This document shows, one piece after another, positions 27,674 to 37,334 of a stretch of 64,000 bases of DNA. Position 1 is the first letter of the stretch. Each line of letters starts with the position of its first letter. The stretch is from Methylovulum sp. (GTDB lineage: Bacteria; Pseudomonadota; Gammaproteobacteria; Methylococcales; Methylomonadaceae), in the NCBI GenBank assembly GCA_030653435.1, contig JAURZI010000030.1, forward strand, positions 16,187 through 80,186. The letters run 5' to 3'. The notes under the pieces are model-generated. The model was not told where the DNA came from. It saw only the letters and a list, made by a program, of their open reading frames with translations, and ran no database searches. The position numbers and the translations under genes are program-made.

Positions 27674-29803
27674 TTATCTCAATAGAGATAAAACACCTTG
27701 ACTAGATGTATTCGCTTGCGCCAGCATCGCTGTACCCGCTTGTTGCAAAACTTGTGAACGGCTCAACTCGGCAGATTCAGCAGCAAAATCGGCGTCTTGT
27801 ATACGGCTACGTGCAGAAGTCAAGTTTTCAGACGTTGTTTGCAGTGACGAAATCGTTGAAGTAAAACGGTTTTGCACCGCACCTAACGTTCCGCGGCTGC
27901 TGTTAACTGAAGCTAGCGCATTGTCAATAGCCGTCAACGCCGCAGTAGCCCCTTCCGCAGTGGTCAAATCAATGGTATTGAGTGCTTGACCACTTTTACC
28001 TGAACCGTAGGTTCCTACTTCCAAACCGAGAGTTGTTGTTACATCAGTCCCTGTCGTACCGCTTTCAATCTTGAACGAGGTGGCAGAACTCAAGGTTACT
28101 GAGCCCGTATAAGTACCATCGGCTATCAGGCCATTGTCAGAACCATCGCCGGCAAAACCACCCGTCGCAGCATCAACCACGATATTCCGTCCATCGGTAG
28201 CTTGCAGTTTGATACCTTTGCTATTATCGTTGGTATCTACCGCAGTCACTCCAGTCTGTCCGGAAATGGCATTAATAGCTTGTACAACGCTGGCGCGATC
28301 ACCTGCGAAATCCGTGCCTGAGGTTGTTATAGTCCCGGTATTTACACCGTTGATACTGATAACACCTGTTGCGCCAGCCGATTGAACGGTTCCTAATGTC
28401 GTGTTTGTATTGACTTTAGCCGACACACCTGTTTGAGCTGAAATCGAATTGATCGCGGCAGCTTTGGAAATTGCACTGTTGTCTTTAAGCGTGGACGAAG
28501 CTTTGTCGGCACTCGCCAGCGTGGCACCTATCAAGACGCCATTAATTTTGAAGTCACCAGCGGCAAAAGCCGTGTTAGTACCCAGCGCGGCACTGGAGGT
28601 ATAAGCCACCTGTGGCGAATAAGTGCCTGCTTGCAAACCAGTATTACTGATAGTGCCTGTGCCTTCATCAATTTTGATATCCTTAGCAGATGATAATGTG
28701 TAAGTTCCGAAAAAGGTCTGATAGCCGGCATCTGCCTTATCAGTCGGTGTGGTCAGATCGGTGCCATTAAATGCCAAACCAGTTGACGCAGCCGTCATAG
28801 CCGTTGTCGATCCTGAGTTATCGAAACCGACGGTAATATTACGCCCATCTGCTGCGACCAGCTTAACACCACCGGCATCAGTTCCAGTATCGACTGCCGT
28901 AACACCCGTTTGGTCGGACAAGGAGTTAATTGCGGTAATCACTGATTGTCGAGTTGCAGAAGTGTCCGTCGTGGTAAAAACTGCAGAGGTTGATACACCA
29001 TTAATAACGAGTACACCGTCAGTTGCCGCACCTGTCATCGCACGGCCTTCGACTTCAGTAGCGTTTACTGTAGCGGTCACCCCTGTCTGATCAGATGCTG
29101 CATTAAAAGCAGCGACTTTGGATATCGCACTAGCACCGTTAAAAGAGAAGGATTTATTATCGGCAGTCGCTACCGAAGAACCTATGGTCACACCGTTAAG
29201 GCTGACATCGCCTGCCACCATTAATGGCGGCGTCGCAGAATCCCCTGCAATCGATGCACTGGCCCTACCCGTAATTGATGACGCATCGCCAGTACCCAGC
29301 GTATCTGTTTTAGAACGCGTCATGCCGATAGAAATCGTTTGCCCGGCATTGGCTCCGATCTGGAAGCTCTGATCCTTAAAGCTGCCATCCAGTAATTTCG
29401 TGCCATTAAATTCAGTTTGCCCGGCAACACGATCAATTTCCTGTAATAATTGGTCTGCTTCCTGTTGGATAGCAGCCCTATCGGTAGACGTGTTGGTGGC
29501 ATTAGCCGATTGCACGGATAATTCACGCAAGCGCTGTAAATTATTGGTAATTTCACCTAACGCACCTTCAGCGGTTTGTGCTAATGAAATGCCATCATTG
29601 GCATTGCGGGTAGCTTGATTTAAACCTTTAATCTGCGATGTCATCCGATCAGAAATAGATAAACCTGCCGCATCATCTTTCGCACTATTAATGCGCAAAC
29701 CGGAAGACAACCGCTGCATAGCCGTTTGCTGCGTCATTTGTGATTTGCCCAAATTCCGCTGTGCATTCAGTGAACTTATATTGGTGTTGACTATTGAAGT
29801 CAT
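27674..29803 (-). CDS. fliC: Flagellin, large form
   Basis: 709 residues, longer than the usual 280-500. Conserved D0/D1 N terminus ([40 protein letters not shown]) and C terminus ([20 protein letters not shown]; ending [14 protein letters not shown]). The surface-exposed middle (about residues 190-600) holds two related blocks built from INGV...AISKAAAIN...QTGV...AVDT...GVKL.A.DGRNI, each with flagellin hook-IN-like motifs, so the domain has grown by internal duplication. Ribosome binding site AGGAGA, and a sigma-28 promoter upstream. Filament is external. Confidence 0.96.
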   Translation of the reverse strand: MTSIVNTNISSLNAQRNLGKSQMTQQTAMQRLSSGLRINSAKDDAAGLSISDRMTSQIKGLNQATRNANDGISLAQTAEGALGEITNNLQRLRELSVQSANATNTSTDRAAIQQEADQLLQEIDRVAGQTEFNGTKLLDGSFKDQSFQIGANAGQTISIGMTRSKTDTLGTGDASSITGRASASIAGDSATPPLMVAGDVSLNGVTIGSSVATADNKSFSFNGASAISKVAAFNAASDQTGVTATVNATEVEGRAMTGAATDGVLVINGVSTSAVFTTTDTSATRQSVITAINSLSDQTGVTAVDTGTDAGGVKLVAADGRNITVGFDNSGSTTAMTAASTGLAFNGTDLTTPTDKADAGYQTFFGTYTLSSAKDIKIDEGTGTISNTGLQAGTYSPQVAYTSSAALGTNTAFAAGDFKINGVLIGATLASADKASSTLKDNSAISKAAAINSISAQTGVSAKVNTNTTLGTVQSAGATGVISINGVNTGTITTSGTDFAGDRASVVQAINAISGQTGVTAVDTNDNSKGIKLQATDGRNIVVDAATGGFAGDGSDNGLIADGTYTGSVTLSSATSFKIESGTTGTDVTTTLGLEVGTYGSGKSGQALNTIDLTTAEGATAALTAIDNALASVNSSRGTLGAVQNRFTSTISSLQTTSENLTSARSRIQDADFAAESAELSRSQVLQQAGTAMLAQANTSSQGVLSLLR

Positions 29804-29882
29804 GATATTTCTCCTAGCTTATGGTGTGGGTTGTATAAGTAATCGGGGGAGTACTTGGCATCCTGATCAACTCTCACAAGCT

Positions 29883-29909
29883 TTATCGGCGTAATACGAA
29901 GAATCTTTA
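29883..29909 (-). promoter_or_regulatory. Sigma-28 (FliA) promoter of fliC
   Basis: On the minus strand TAAA, a 15-base spacer and GCCGATAA: an exact match to the sigma-28 consensus. The -10 box ends about 80 bases before the fliC start codon. Confidence 0.92.
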
Positions 29910-30077
29910 ATTTTTTTATACGATTTTTTGGTTGTGATCCGTGTTATTTAAAAACAATATTTGGCGATGGGTGAGAGCAGTTTTATCACAAATATCCATG
30001 TACATGACAAAAAATCTATTTCCTTGAAAATATTGAAAATATCCGTTTTGTTACGAATAAAGCGACGGAACGCACCA

Positions 30078-30470
30078 GATCAGCGACTATCGAAGCAATT
30101 AAACCAACATTTCAACTGGAACAAGGCCAAAATGGACTGTTTTGTGGTAATGTTGATAGGCTTGCTGATGATCCATAACATTAAACTGACAGAAATTGCC
30201 TTCGAGTTTACCAGTGATATAAAGCCTGGCGCACGTTACCGACGTGTCCAGCGTTTTATTCACCGCCATCGCAACAACGTTGACAGCGTGGCGTGGTTTG
30301 TGATGACGCTGTTCGGATTTATTACAGCGTTTTCAACGTCGGTTAGGATTGTAGGTGCGAATACCCTCGCGGGCACAAGTTCCGCACCTGATAGCAAAAC
30401 GTATTAACCTAATCTGAAACCGCTGTAACAGCCCTTACAATTTGGCTGTGGATAGGACTAACTGGAAATG
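30078..30470 (+). pseudogene. IS4-family transposase fragment
   Basis: Readable pieces are RLSKQLNQHFNWNKAKMDCF, YRRVQRFIHRHRN and SVAWFVMTLFGF, then in another frame LDRTNWK-like VDRTNWK at about 30448-30468, the first catalytic Asp motif of these transposases. The C-terminal half with the YREK region is missing. Confidence 0.72.
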
Positions 30471-30743
30471 CACTTCGGAGTTGAACCCACGTTTACCTGA
30501 CACGTTTTCAGCCGCAATCGTTACCCATTTAACAATAAACTGACTCTTTTATACTGGCACACTAATCGCAGAACAAGTCAAGTTTTTAGCATATTGATTT
30601 TGAATGACTTCCAAAATGAGAATTGCTGGCGACAGTTTATTAAAATCAAAAGACTCGCTCAGGTTGGTTTACCAGAATTTTTTGCAATTTATTGATTTAA
30701 AAGAGACTCGTTGCAATTGTTAATTTTTTGTCATGTACAGAGA

Positions 30744-30758
30744 AATATTTGCGACAAA
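30744..30758 (+). repeat. 15-bp direct repeat, left copy
   Basis: AATATTTGCGACAAA, identical and in the same orientation as 35175-35189. It is the outer end of the IS4-type inverted repeat here. The two copies bracket the GC-rich DUF3604-PpiC-HupE operon. Confidence 0.7.
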
Positions 30759-30789
30759 ATCAGATCAGGTACATTCTGAGTCCTTCCGC

Positions 30790-31857
30790 CTACAAAACCA
30801 TTCCCGTTATACTCGTCGTCACCCGTTGCAAGAACCAGAATACCGCTAGGCTACCAATTACATACGCTGGAGCATAGCCCACCGGTGCGGGCCAGCGTAG
30901 CGGTAAGGCGCGCAAGCCTCGCCAGACCAATAACACGACGCCCACGAACGCCAATTGGCCGAGTTCGATGCCGACGTTGAAGGAAAACAAGGCCAGCGGA
31001 ATTTCCCCGTTCGGCAAACCCACTTCGGCCAGGGCACCAGCGAAACCCAGGCCATGCAACAAGCCGAACACGCCCGCCATCAGCCAGGGAAACCGCGCCA
31101 TCAGCGATGGTTGGCTCGGACGATACGGTCCCAATTGCACCGCCAGCACGTAGATACTGAAAGCAATGCCGGCTTCGATGGGTTGTTGCGGGACATGCAC
31201 CAGACCCAATACCGCCAGCGCCAGGGTCACGCTATGGCCCAGGGTGAAAGCGGTCACTGTCCACACCAACCGTCGCCCGCCCCCCACCAACAGCACCAGC
31301 CCCAGCACGAACAGCAAATGATCGAAGCCGGTCAGGATGTGCCCGACGCCGATGCGCCCATAGCTCGCCAACACATCCAGCTTGCCTTCGCGCTCGGGCA
31401 CTACAAAGCTCGGCGCGTCCGCGGTCAGGACATGGCGCACCGAACGTTCATCGCCCAGCACCAGACGCAGCAAGACATCGGCCCTGCTCTCGGCGATGCC
31501 GTCCACGCGCACCGTTTGCCCTAGCAGTCCGCCCGGACACGCGATCTCCCAAGTTTCTACGATGCCGGTGTCCTCGGTCCGCGCACTATGCTTGCCGCGC
31601 TCGTGGCAGCCCGGTGGCAGAATCGGCGAGAGGCCGCTGCCGGACACCCGAATTGCGGGTTGCTTCCAGCGCACCACGGCCTCGCCGGGCACGGTTTCGC
31701 GGATTTCCAGCAGCGCGGGTGCGAAGGCGTGGCCGAGGGCTTGTCCCGAAATCAGTATCCAGCCCACCGCCAGTAAAGGCGTCAGCCAGCGCCGCACCGA
31801 GTTCAACGCCGTGGCGCCTGCACCAGATAAATTAATAAGATGAATGCGTTGAATCAT
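30790..31857 (-). CDS. HupE/UreJ-type membrane protein
   Basis: 355 residues. A signal-like N terminus, then an extracytoplasmic part starting HAFAPALLEIRETVPGEAVV, then about six transmembrane helices with the family core GHILTGFDHLLFVLGLVLLV and TAFTLGHSVTLALAVLGLVH. HupE/UreJ relatives move or bind nickel or cobalt; for this long '_2' subfamily the substrate is unproven. ATGA overlap with the PpiC gene upstream shows tight coupling. GC content is visibly higher than in the flanking genes. Confidence 0.82.
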   Translation of the reverse strand: MIQRIHLINLSGAGATALNSVRRWLTPLLAVGWILISGQALGHAFAPALLEIRETVPGEAVVRWKQPAIRVSGSGLSPILPPGCHERGKHSARTEDTGIVETWEIACPGGLLGQTVRVDGIAESRADVLLRLVLGDERSVRHVLTADAPSFVVPEREGKLDVLASYGRIGVGHILTGFDHLLFVLGLVLLVGGGRRLVWTVTAFTLGHSVTLALAVLGLVHVPQQPIEAGIAFSIYVLAVQLGPYRPSQPSLMARFPWLMAGVFGLLHGLGFAGALAEVGLPNGEIPLALFSFNVGIELGQLAFVGVVLLVWRGLRALPLRWPAPVGYAPAYVIGSLAVFWFLQRVTTSITGMVL

Positions 31858-32846
31858 AGTTGATAATTATCCTGATCCTTCCCGACGATCTCCACCGCGA
31901 ATTCCGACCGCAATTGTTCCAGACGCACGGCCAGCCATTCGTCGGCCAGCTTTTCCCTGAGGCGCACGCGGACCTCGTTACGCACCTCGGCCAGTTGCGG
32001 TACCCGCGACGGGAAGTATTCCTCGATTAAGACCAGATGAAATCCGAAGCGCGACGGTATAGGCCCTTCCCAGGAACCCGTCGGCAAACCCACCAAAGCT
32101 TTCGCGAACCGGTGCCCAAAACGGCGTTCCAGTTCCCGCGCGGACAACACCGGTTGCTGGGCCGCGGCGAACCCCGGCTCCCCGTACTTGGCTGCTTCCG
32201 ACGGCGGCACGGCAGCCTTGTGCAGCTGCTCCAGCAGTCGCCTGGCGTCCTGCTCGGCATTCGGATGCAGGCGGGCATCGATCACGATTTGGCTGAGACG
32301 CCAGCGCTCGGTAGTGCGGAAATCGTCGGAATGCTCGCGCAGATAGCTCTCCAGCGCCGCTTCCGTCGGCTCGCGGATCAGCACGGCGGCGCGAATCAGG
32401 CGGCGCGCTCCGTCGATAAGAATCCGCCGCACGATCAGATCCCCCTCGCCCAAGCCCAGCATGGCCGCTTCGTCGGCGCGTTCCTCGGTGGTTTTGGCTT
32501 CATCGGGATTGTCGGCTACGAACGTGGCGATCTGCGCCAGTCTCCGTTCCACCGCCGGATCCTTGCCCATGCCCAGACGTTGCGCGTAGGCATAAAGCAC
32601 TTCCTGCTCCACGACGGCGCGTACCACGGCCTGCTTTTCCTCCGCCGTCAACGGATGCTCGCTGAGGCTTTGGTACTCATCAAGCGCCGTTTCGATACGG
32701 GAAGCCGGAATCACCAACCGGGGCGGCGGAGCCGAACCCGGCGGCGATACCAGCACGAAGATCAGCGTCCCCAGCACGGCGAAATGCAGTGCCGGAGAAC
32801 GCCGGATGCGACCGATTAAGGCGTATACCAGATGGGGGAGGTCCAT
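31854..32846 (-). CDS. Membrane-anchored PpiC-type peptidyl-prolyl isomerase
   Basis: 330 residues. One N-terminal transmembrane anchor (ALHFAVLGTLIFVLVSPP), a helical chaperone-like part, and a parvulin-like C-terminal domain (WRLSQIVIDARLH; VGLPTGSWEGPIPSRFGFHL). Probably folds a periplasmic or membrane client; the neighbouring gene products are obvious candidates. Start ATG 32846 has CAGGAG upstream and lies inside the 3' end of the DUF3604 gene (31-bp overlap). Confidence 0.8.
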   Translation of the reverse strand: MDLPHLVYALIGRIRRSPALHFAVLGTLIFVLVSPPGSAPPPRLVIPASRIETALDEYQSLSEHPLTAEEKQAVVRAVVEQEVLYAYAQRLGMGKDPAVERRLAQIATFVADNPDEAKTTEERADEAAMLGLGEGDLIVRRILIDGARRLIRAAVLIREPTEAALESYLREHSDDFRTTERWRLSQIVIDARLHPNAEQDARRLLEQLHKAAVPPSEAAKYGEPGFAAAQQPVLSARELERRFGHRFAKALVGLPTGSWEGPIPSRFGFHLVLIEEYFPSRVPQLAEVRNEVRVRLREKLADEWLAVRLEQLRSEFAVEIVGKDQDNYQL

Positions 32847-34948
32847 GCCCGCTCCTGGATAACCGGTTGCACGATGGGGTTGGTGGTTTCATTACTGCAA
32901 CAAAAGGCCGCTTGTGTTTGTTTCGCGGTGGAGAGCGCGGCGAGTTGGGTTTTGCAATTAGCCGTGTCCAGCGGGTTGACGTTGTACTCCTTTTGGCAAA
33001 TCTGCGTGCTGTAGCGGCACACCGGGTTTTCCAGAACCCGCACATAATAAAATGCCGATTGCTTGGGATTGAAATCCGGATCCGTCCATACCGCGCACAA
33101 CGACTCGGAACCGCTGCCGACCCGGTTGCACTGGGTATCCACGGTGGCTCCGTTGTCCGCATCGCCGGCGACCGTATAGACCTGTTCCTTGGTTTTACCC
33201 TTCTCGACCCAGCCCTTGACGATTTGCACCTGTTGCAGCGGCGTGCCGATATAGTCGTCCATCCAGGCGGCGGCAATGAAAGTAGGCGCTTTGCGTGCCG
33301 GGCGGGTCGGCAAGTCGCCGCCCATCGGTACGCCCTGTGCATAGCCCTTGGCTACAAATTGGCTTCCGCAATCTTCGGGTTTGAAATTCCAACCGCCAAA
33401 GAAGCGTACGGTTGGGCGCGTGCCGCTGGTGCCGTAGGTCTCCTTGCGCTTGAGCGCCTCGAAGATGGCGTCGCGCGAGTTCTCCTCGGCCCATGCCACG
33501 GCAACGCCGCCGGAACTGTTCTGGATGTCGGTGGACGATTGCACCGGAATCGCATCCTGGATACCCAAGTGTCCGCCGAAGCGTTGATCTTCCACGTTGA
33601 AGGAAGGGTTGCCGTTATGGGAATCGGTGGCGGCGATGATGCCTAGCTTGAACGGATTGGTGCCGAGTTGCTCGCCCAGCAGTAAGCCATCCTTAAGGAC
33701 ATTGCGGACATAACTGCGCTCGTTATACCCGGAGGGAGCCGTCGCGCTGCCACCGCTGGTAGCGCCTGCGGCGGCAAGAACACCAGTGCTGTCCAATAAT
33801 TCGAAATCACAATTTTCATCCTCGGTGTCCACTCCGCTAGAGAAGCGTGGATCCCAACGGCATTCGCTGCTGCCCTTGTCTTGGTAGATCTCGACCAGGG
33901 GTTCGAAGAATTGGCGTTCTTGCGCGAAAGCCTGGGTTTTGGGCGTAAAGAACAGCGGCGGAATGATCTGTACCGCCCCTTGCCCGCCTGGAAGACCGCC
34001 GCCTAGGTTGGAGTTGTGGGGAATCGTGAGCACATCGCAGCCGTTGCCGACATCGAGGCATTGTTCGCGCAGCCCCGTCCACAGTTTTTGGATGTCCGGC
34101 CCGCCCGGTACGATCTGTTTGGGCGGTACGGTTTTGGGGTCGGGATTGGCTTCCTGACCTAAGTCGATGGCAGTGATGGGGCGCGGCACTACCCGGTCAT
34201 TGCGGAAGATAACGTTGCGGTGCCAGTTCACCCCCGCCGGCGTCGAAGTCATCTCGTAGGCGATAAAGCTGGTGAAAGTACATTCCGAACTGCGGTCGTA
34301 AGCGTCCTCGGCGGCCTGCTGCATTTCGTCCCACACCCGCTGCTCGCTGGCAATGCAATCAGCCTCGCCGTTCACGCACATAGGCATACGGGTGTTCAAG
34401 GAGCTGGGCCCGTTACTGGGCAGGGCCGCCAGATTGAAAAAGGAATTGGCCAAATTCCTCTGCACAGCGCCCGGAAAGTAGCCCGGCTGCCACCAGAAGC
34501 CCCTTAGCAATTGGCACTCGTAGGAGAAATAGCCTGCTAGACTCGGATCCATGCTCTTGCACACGCCCATTTCGCCGAATTGTTCCGAATGGTCGGTAAC
34601 GGCGGCGAAATCAAGAGGGCGATCCTGCGTATATACACGGTTTTCGAAGCCATTCGGCCCCACCCCCCTAACCTTACCGCCCTTAGCGAACCGGTAGGCG
34701 TCTTTTGGAGTCGTGGGTACAAAACGGATGCTGGCGTCGAACGAGAGCCCGGTGTGCAAATGGGTCTCCCCGAAGAAAGGTTGGCGCAAGGGATCGTTGT
34801 TCTTGCAATCCTCGCGCACTTCGGTTCTTTGGAACGCGCCTGCGGATGTGGCAACCAAGGCGAGACCCAGGGCCACCAAGCCGGCGGGCCTGGTGACGGC
34901 TAGCAATGCCGTATGTAAAATGGGAAAACGGATAGAGCGATTTGACAT
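32816..34948 (-). CDS. DUF3604 family exported protein (PHP-like hydrolase fold)
   Basis: 710 residues from ATG 34948, which has a perfect AGGAGG 5 bases upstream. A signal peptide ends near LVATSAGAFQ. The DUF3604 core is clear: QPFFGETHLHTGLSFDASIR, then DFAAVTDHSEQFGEMGVCKS and IIAATDSHNGNP. The His/Asp pattern is that of PHP/amidohydrolase-like metal sites, so a metal-dependent hydrolase is likely, but no substrate is known. It also has many Cys, especially near the C terminus (QICQKEYNVN; AAFCCSNETT). First gene of a three-gene operon with overlapping coding ends. Confidence 0.85.
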   Translation of the reverse strand: MSNRSIRFPILHTALLAVTRPAGLVALGLALVATSAGAFQRTEVREDCKNNDPLRQPFFGETHLHTGLSFDASIRFVPTTPKDAYRFAKGGKVRGVGPNGFENRVYTQDRPLDFAAVTDHSEQFGEMGVCKSMDPSLAGYFSYECQLLRGFWWQPGYFPGAVQRNLANSFFNLAALPSNGPSSLNTRMPMCVNGEADCIASEQRVWDEMQQAAEDAYDRSSECTFTSFIAYEMTSTPAGVNWHRNVIFRNDRVVPRPITAIDLGQEANPDPKTVPPKQIVPGGPDIQKLWTGLREQCLDVGNGCDVLTIPHNSNLGGGLPGGQGAVQIIPPLFFTPKTQAFAQERQFFEPLVEIYQDKGSSECRWDPRFSSGVDTEDENCDFELLDSTGVLAAAGATSGGSATAPSGYNERSYVRNVLKDGLLLGEQLGTNPFKLGIIAATDSHNGNPSFNVEDQRFGGHLGIQDAIPVQSSTDIQNSSGGVAVAWAEENSRDAIFEALKRKETYGTSGTRPTVRFFGGWNFKPEDCGSQFVAKGYAQGVPMGGDLPTRPARKAPTFIAAAWMDDYIGTPLQQVQIVKGWVEKGKTKEQVYTVAGDADNGATVDTQCNRVGSGSESLCAVWTDPDFNPKQSAFYYVRVLENPVCRYSTQICQKEYNVNPLDTANCKTQLAALSTAKQTQAAFCCSNETTNPIVQPVIQERAWTSPIWYTP

Positions 34949-35174
34949 AGAAACCTCCTGAGACATCAATGAATGTTTGTTTATTGATATGCGCGATAGG
35001 AGCCATCCGAAGTCGGCCTGTTCGAGATTCGAAACTGCCGATTAAGCGGAGATGCCGCTCTTCGACGCTTATCCAAAAATCTAAGAACTCCCTGTTGAAT
35101 TATCACCAAATATTCATCCGGATATGCCCACATATCGGAACATGACTGTATAGAATTTCGATGAATTTGCAACC

Positions 35175-35189
35175 AATATTTGCGACAAA
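35175..35189 (+). repeat. 15-bp direct repeat, right copy
   Basis: AATATTTGCGACAAA; see 30744-30758. Here no other part of the IS4-type element is obvious. Confidence 0.65.
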
Positions 35190-35222
35190 TGTTTATCATG
35201 CTATGTCCGCCACCATGTTCAA

Positions 35223-35520
35223 TACGGCATCTGATGCAAGTAATGCCGGTCTTAAACTCATTGATGCCTACCTTAACGGTGGAGCGGTTCCAACCCAGCA
35301 CATCTTCGGCGACACGGTGCTTTTCGTCCAGCAAGGACAAGGTGACATCGCCTATTGCACAGCGCCTGCCAGGGCTAGGGATCAACTCAACCAGGCGTAA
35401 AACCAAAGCCACCACTTCTTTAGAAATTCCGTTTCGTTCAAGGGTTGCTGTTTTCATCTGTGGGTCTCAATGATTACTTTTAGTCGTCATTGTAGGCGCT
35501 ATGTTGGTTAGTGCTGCTTC
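35223..35520 (-). mobile_element. ISAzo13-type insertion sequence, truncated left end
   Basis: On the minus strand the element starts with GAAGCAGCACTAAC (35520-35507) and the transposase start at 35457 (MKTATLERNGISKEVVALVL; GDVTLSLLDEKHRVAEDVLG; WNRSTVKVGINEFKTGITC). Family similarity stops near residue 78; the open frame runs on to 34981 through unrelated sequence. It is the better preserved twin of the fragment at 15717-15893. Confidence 0.75.
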
Positions 35521-35629
35521 TCTTACATCTTCACTACAGGGCAGGACTCGCGGGTAACTTTTCCAAAAAGCAGAACGCCGAAGAAGCGGGAAAGCCAGTG
35601 GCGTTTACCGCCACAGGCTTTCCAGGCGG

Positions 35630-37276
35630 TCAAATCCCTTTATAGCCCGAAGTGATCGGGTAACGCCGGTCGCGCCCGAAGGCTTTGCCGGTAATCCTGA
35701 TGCCGGGCGGCGATTGCCTGCGTTTATATTCATTGCGGTCGACCAGGCTAACGGCCCTGGCGACGTCTTCTTGCCTGAAACCGGCGTCTATGATGTGTTC
35801 AGCCGACTGGTCAAGCTCGACATAGCGTTCCAGTATCGGATCCAGCACATCGTAGGGCGGCAACGAATCCTCATCAATTTGGTCGGGCGCCAGTTCGGCT
35901 GACGGTGGACGAATGAGCACCCGTTCCGGTATTACCGGTGACAAGCTATTACGGTAGCGTGATAGCTGGTAGACCAGTAATTTGGGCACATCCTTGATCG
36001 GTGCGAAACCGCCGGCCATGTCGCCGTACAATGTTGCATAGCCGACGCTCATTTCGCTTTTATTGCCGGTCGTGAGCAGCAACTTGCCATGTTTGTTGGA
36101 GATGGCCATCAGGATGACGCCCCGGCAACGGGCCTGGATATTTTCTGATGCAATAGCGCCTGCCGCATCCCTGCCCTCGCCCTTAACCGGATCGGCAAAA
36201 ACCTCGGCAAGCATGCCAGTGAATGCCTCCACGGCAGGTTCTATCGGAATGGTATAGTGGCTTACGCCCAGCGCTTCGGCTTCCAAAACCGCATCGTCTA
36301 TACTCATGGCCTGAGTGTAACGCGACGGCATCAGCACCGCTTCAACCCTATCCGCGCCCAGGGCGTCCACGGCCAGCGCCAGCACCAGCGCCGAATCAAT
36401 GCCGCCGGACAGCCCCAGAATCGCCCCCTGGAAACCGTTTTTACACACATAGTCCTTAATACCCAGCACCAGGGCTTGGTAAGCGCCGGTAATATCGGTA
36501 TACAGCGGTGTGCAAACGCCCTTGATGGGTTGATGGCCGTCAAATTCGACGACACTGATTTGTTCCCGGAATTCGGCGGCCCGGAAAACAATATCGCCTT
36601 GTGCATCAACGACGAAAGATGCGCCGTCAAAAATCAGCTCGTCTTGCCCGCCGAACTGGTTGACGTAAACGAGGGGGATTTGCGCGGTTTTGACTTGTCG
36701 GCAAATGATGCTTTCTCGCTGCTGGCTTTTGCCCATATTAAACGGCGAGGCGTTAAGCGTCAGCAGCAGGTCAGCGCCCGCCTGTTTGCTGGCTGCGATA
36801 ATGCCGTCTTGCCAGACATCTTCGCAGATCGTCAGCCCGATGAAGCTGCCGTTGAACTCAAACACGCACGGCTGGTTTCCGGCATCAAAATAGCGTTGCT
36901 CATCGAACACGCCGTAATTGGGCAATGCTTGCTTGCGGTAACACGCAAGGATCGCGCCTTGATGCAGCACGGCAGCGCTGTTGTATAACTTGTCGCAACC
37001 CTGCTCAGTGGCATGTTCAGGAAAACCGACGACCAGCGCAATGCCGTCCACACGGTCGGCAAGCTGATACAGCGCATTGTTGGCGCTAACGATGAAATCG
37101 CCGCGTAACAACAGGTCTTCGGCCGGGTAACCCGTTATCGTCAATTCGGGGAAAACGATCATGTCCGCGCCCAACTCATCGCGTGCATGGATAGCGGCCT
37201 TGACAATACGGTCAACATTGGCGCTGATATTGCCGACTAAAAAATTGGTTTGTGCGAGCGCTATTTTCAAGGTCAT
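35630..37276 (-). CDS. nadE: Glutamine-dependent NAD+ synthetase
   Basis: 548 residues from the ATG at 37276 (MTLKIALAQTNFLVGNISAN); a longer frame upstream lacks family similarity. The N-terminal nitrilase-type glutaminase has its Glu-Lys-Cys triad regions (VFPELTITGYPAEDLL; YRKQALPNYGVFDE; GLTICEDVWQDG). The C-terminal synthetase has the ATP loop LGLSGGIDSALVLALAV and the ending typical of NadE (GKAFGRDRRYPITSGYK). It makes NAD+ from nicotinate adenine dinucleotide. 58 bases after truD; probably same transcript. Confidence 0.96.
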   Translation of the reverse strand: MTLKIALAQTNFLVGNISANVDRIVKAAIHARDELGADMIVFPELTITGYPAEDLLLRGDFIVSANNALYQLADRVDGIALVVGFPEHATEQGCDKLYNSAAVLHQGAILACYRKQALPNYGVFDEQRYFDAGNQPCVFEFNGSFIGLTICEDVWQDGIIAASKQAGADLLLTLNASPFNMGKSQQRESIICRQVKTAQIPLVYVNQFGGQDELIFDGASFVVDAQGDIVFRAAEFREQISVVEFDGHQPIKGVCTPLYTDITGAYQALVLGIKDYVCKNGFQGAILGLSGGIDSALVLALAVDALGADRVEAVLMPSRYTQAMSIDDAVLEAEALGVSHYTIPIEPAVEAFTGMLAEVFADPVKGEGRDAAGAIASENIQARCRGVILMAISNKHGKLLLTTGNKSEMSVGYATLYGDMAGGFAPIKDVPKLLVYQLSRYRNSLSPVIPERVLIRPPSAELAPDQIDEDSLPPYDVLDPILERYVELDQSAEHIIDAGFRQEDVARAVSLVDRNEYKRRQSPPGIRITGKAFGRDRRYPITSGYKGI

Positions 37277-37334
37277 ACCAGCGTATTGTGGGTTGTGTCG
37301 TTGGTGGATGTTGTGTTTTCTGATACGGCGCGAC

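Larger units (their letters stand above)
29984..30758 (+). mobile_element. Degenerate IS4-type insertion sequence
   Basis: The ends are imperfect inverted repeats: CAAATATCCATGTACATGAC at the left (from about 29987) and GTCATGTACAGAGAAATATT at the right (30730-30749), followed outward by TGCGACAAA. Between them lies a broken transposase. The remaining 775 bases are shorter than a complete element of this kind, so an internal deletion is likely. Confidence 0.7.

Noticed and set aside
27139..29803. Alternating repeats in fliC and flaG as a phase-variation switch
   Set aside because: The repeats are long protein-domain duplications in the same orientation, with no invertible segment or recombinase nearby.
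32037..32819. 260-codon plus-strand open frame opposite the PpiC gene
   Set aside because: GC-rich antisense frame fully inside a real gene; composition is Arg/Gln/His-rich with no domain or ribosome binding site.
34981..35457. 158-codon minus-strand frame as an intact gene
   Set aside because: Only the first 78 or so codons resemble a transposase; the rest is unrelated sequence, so it is an IS remnant.
36257..36988. 243-codon plus-strand open frame opposite nadE
   Set aside because: Shadow of the nadE coding frame; no recognised motif.
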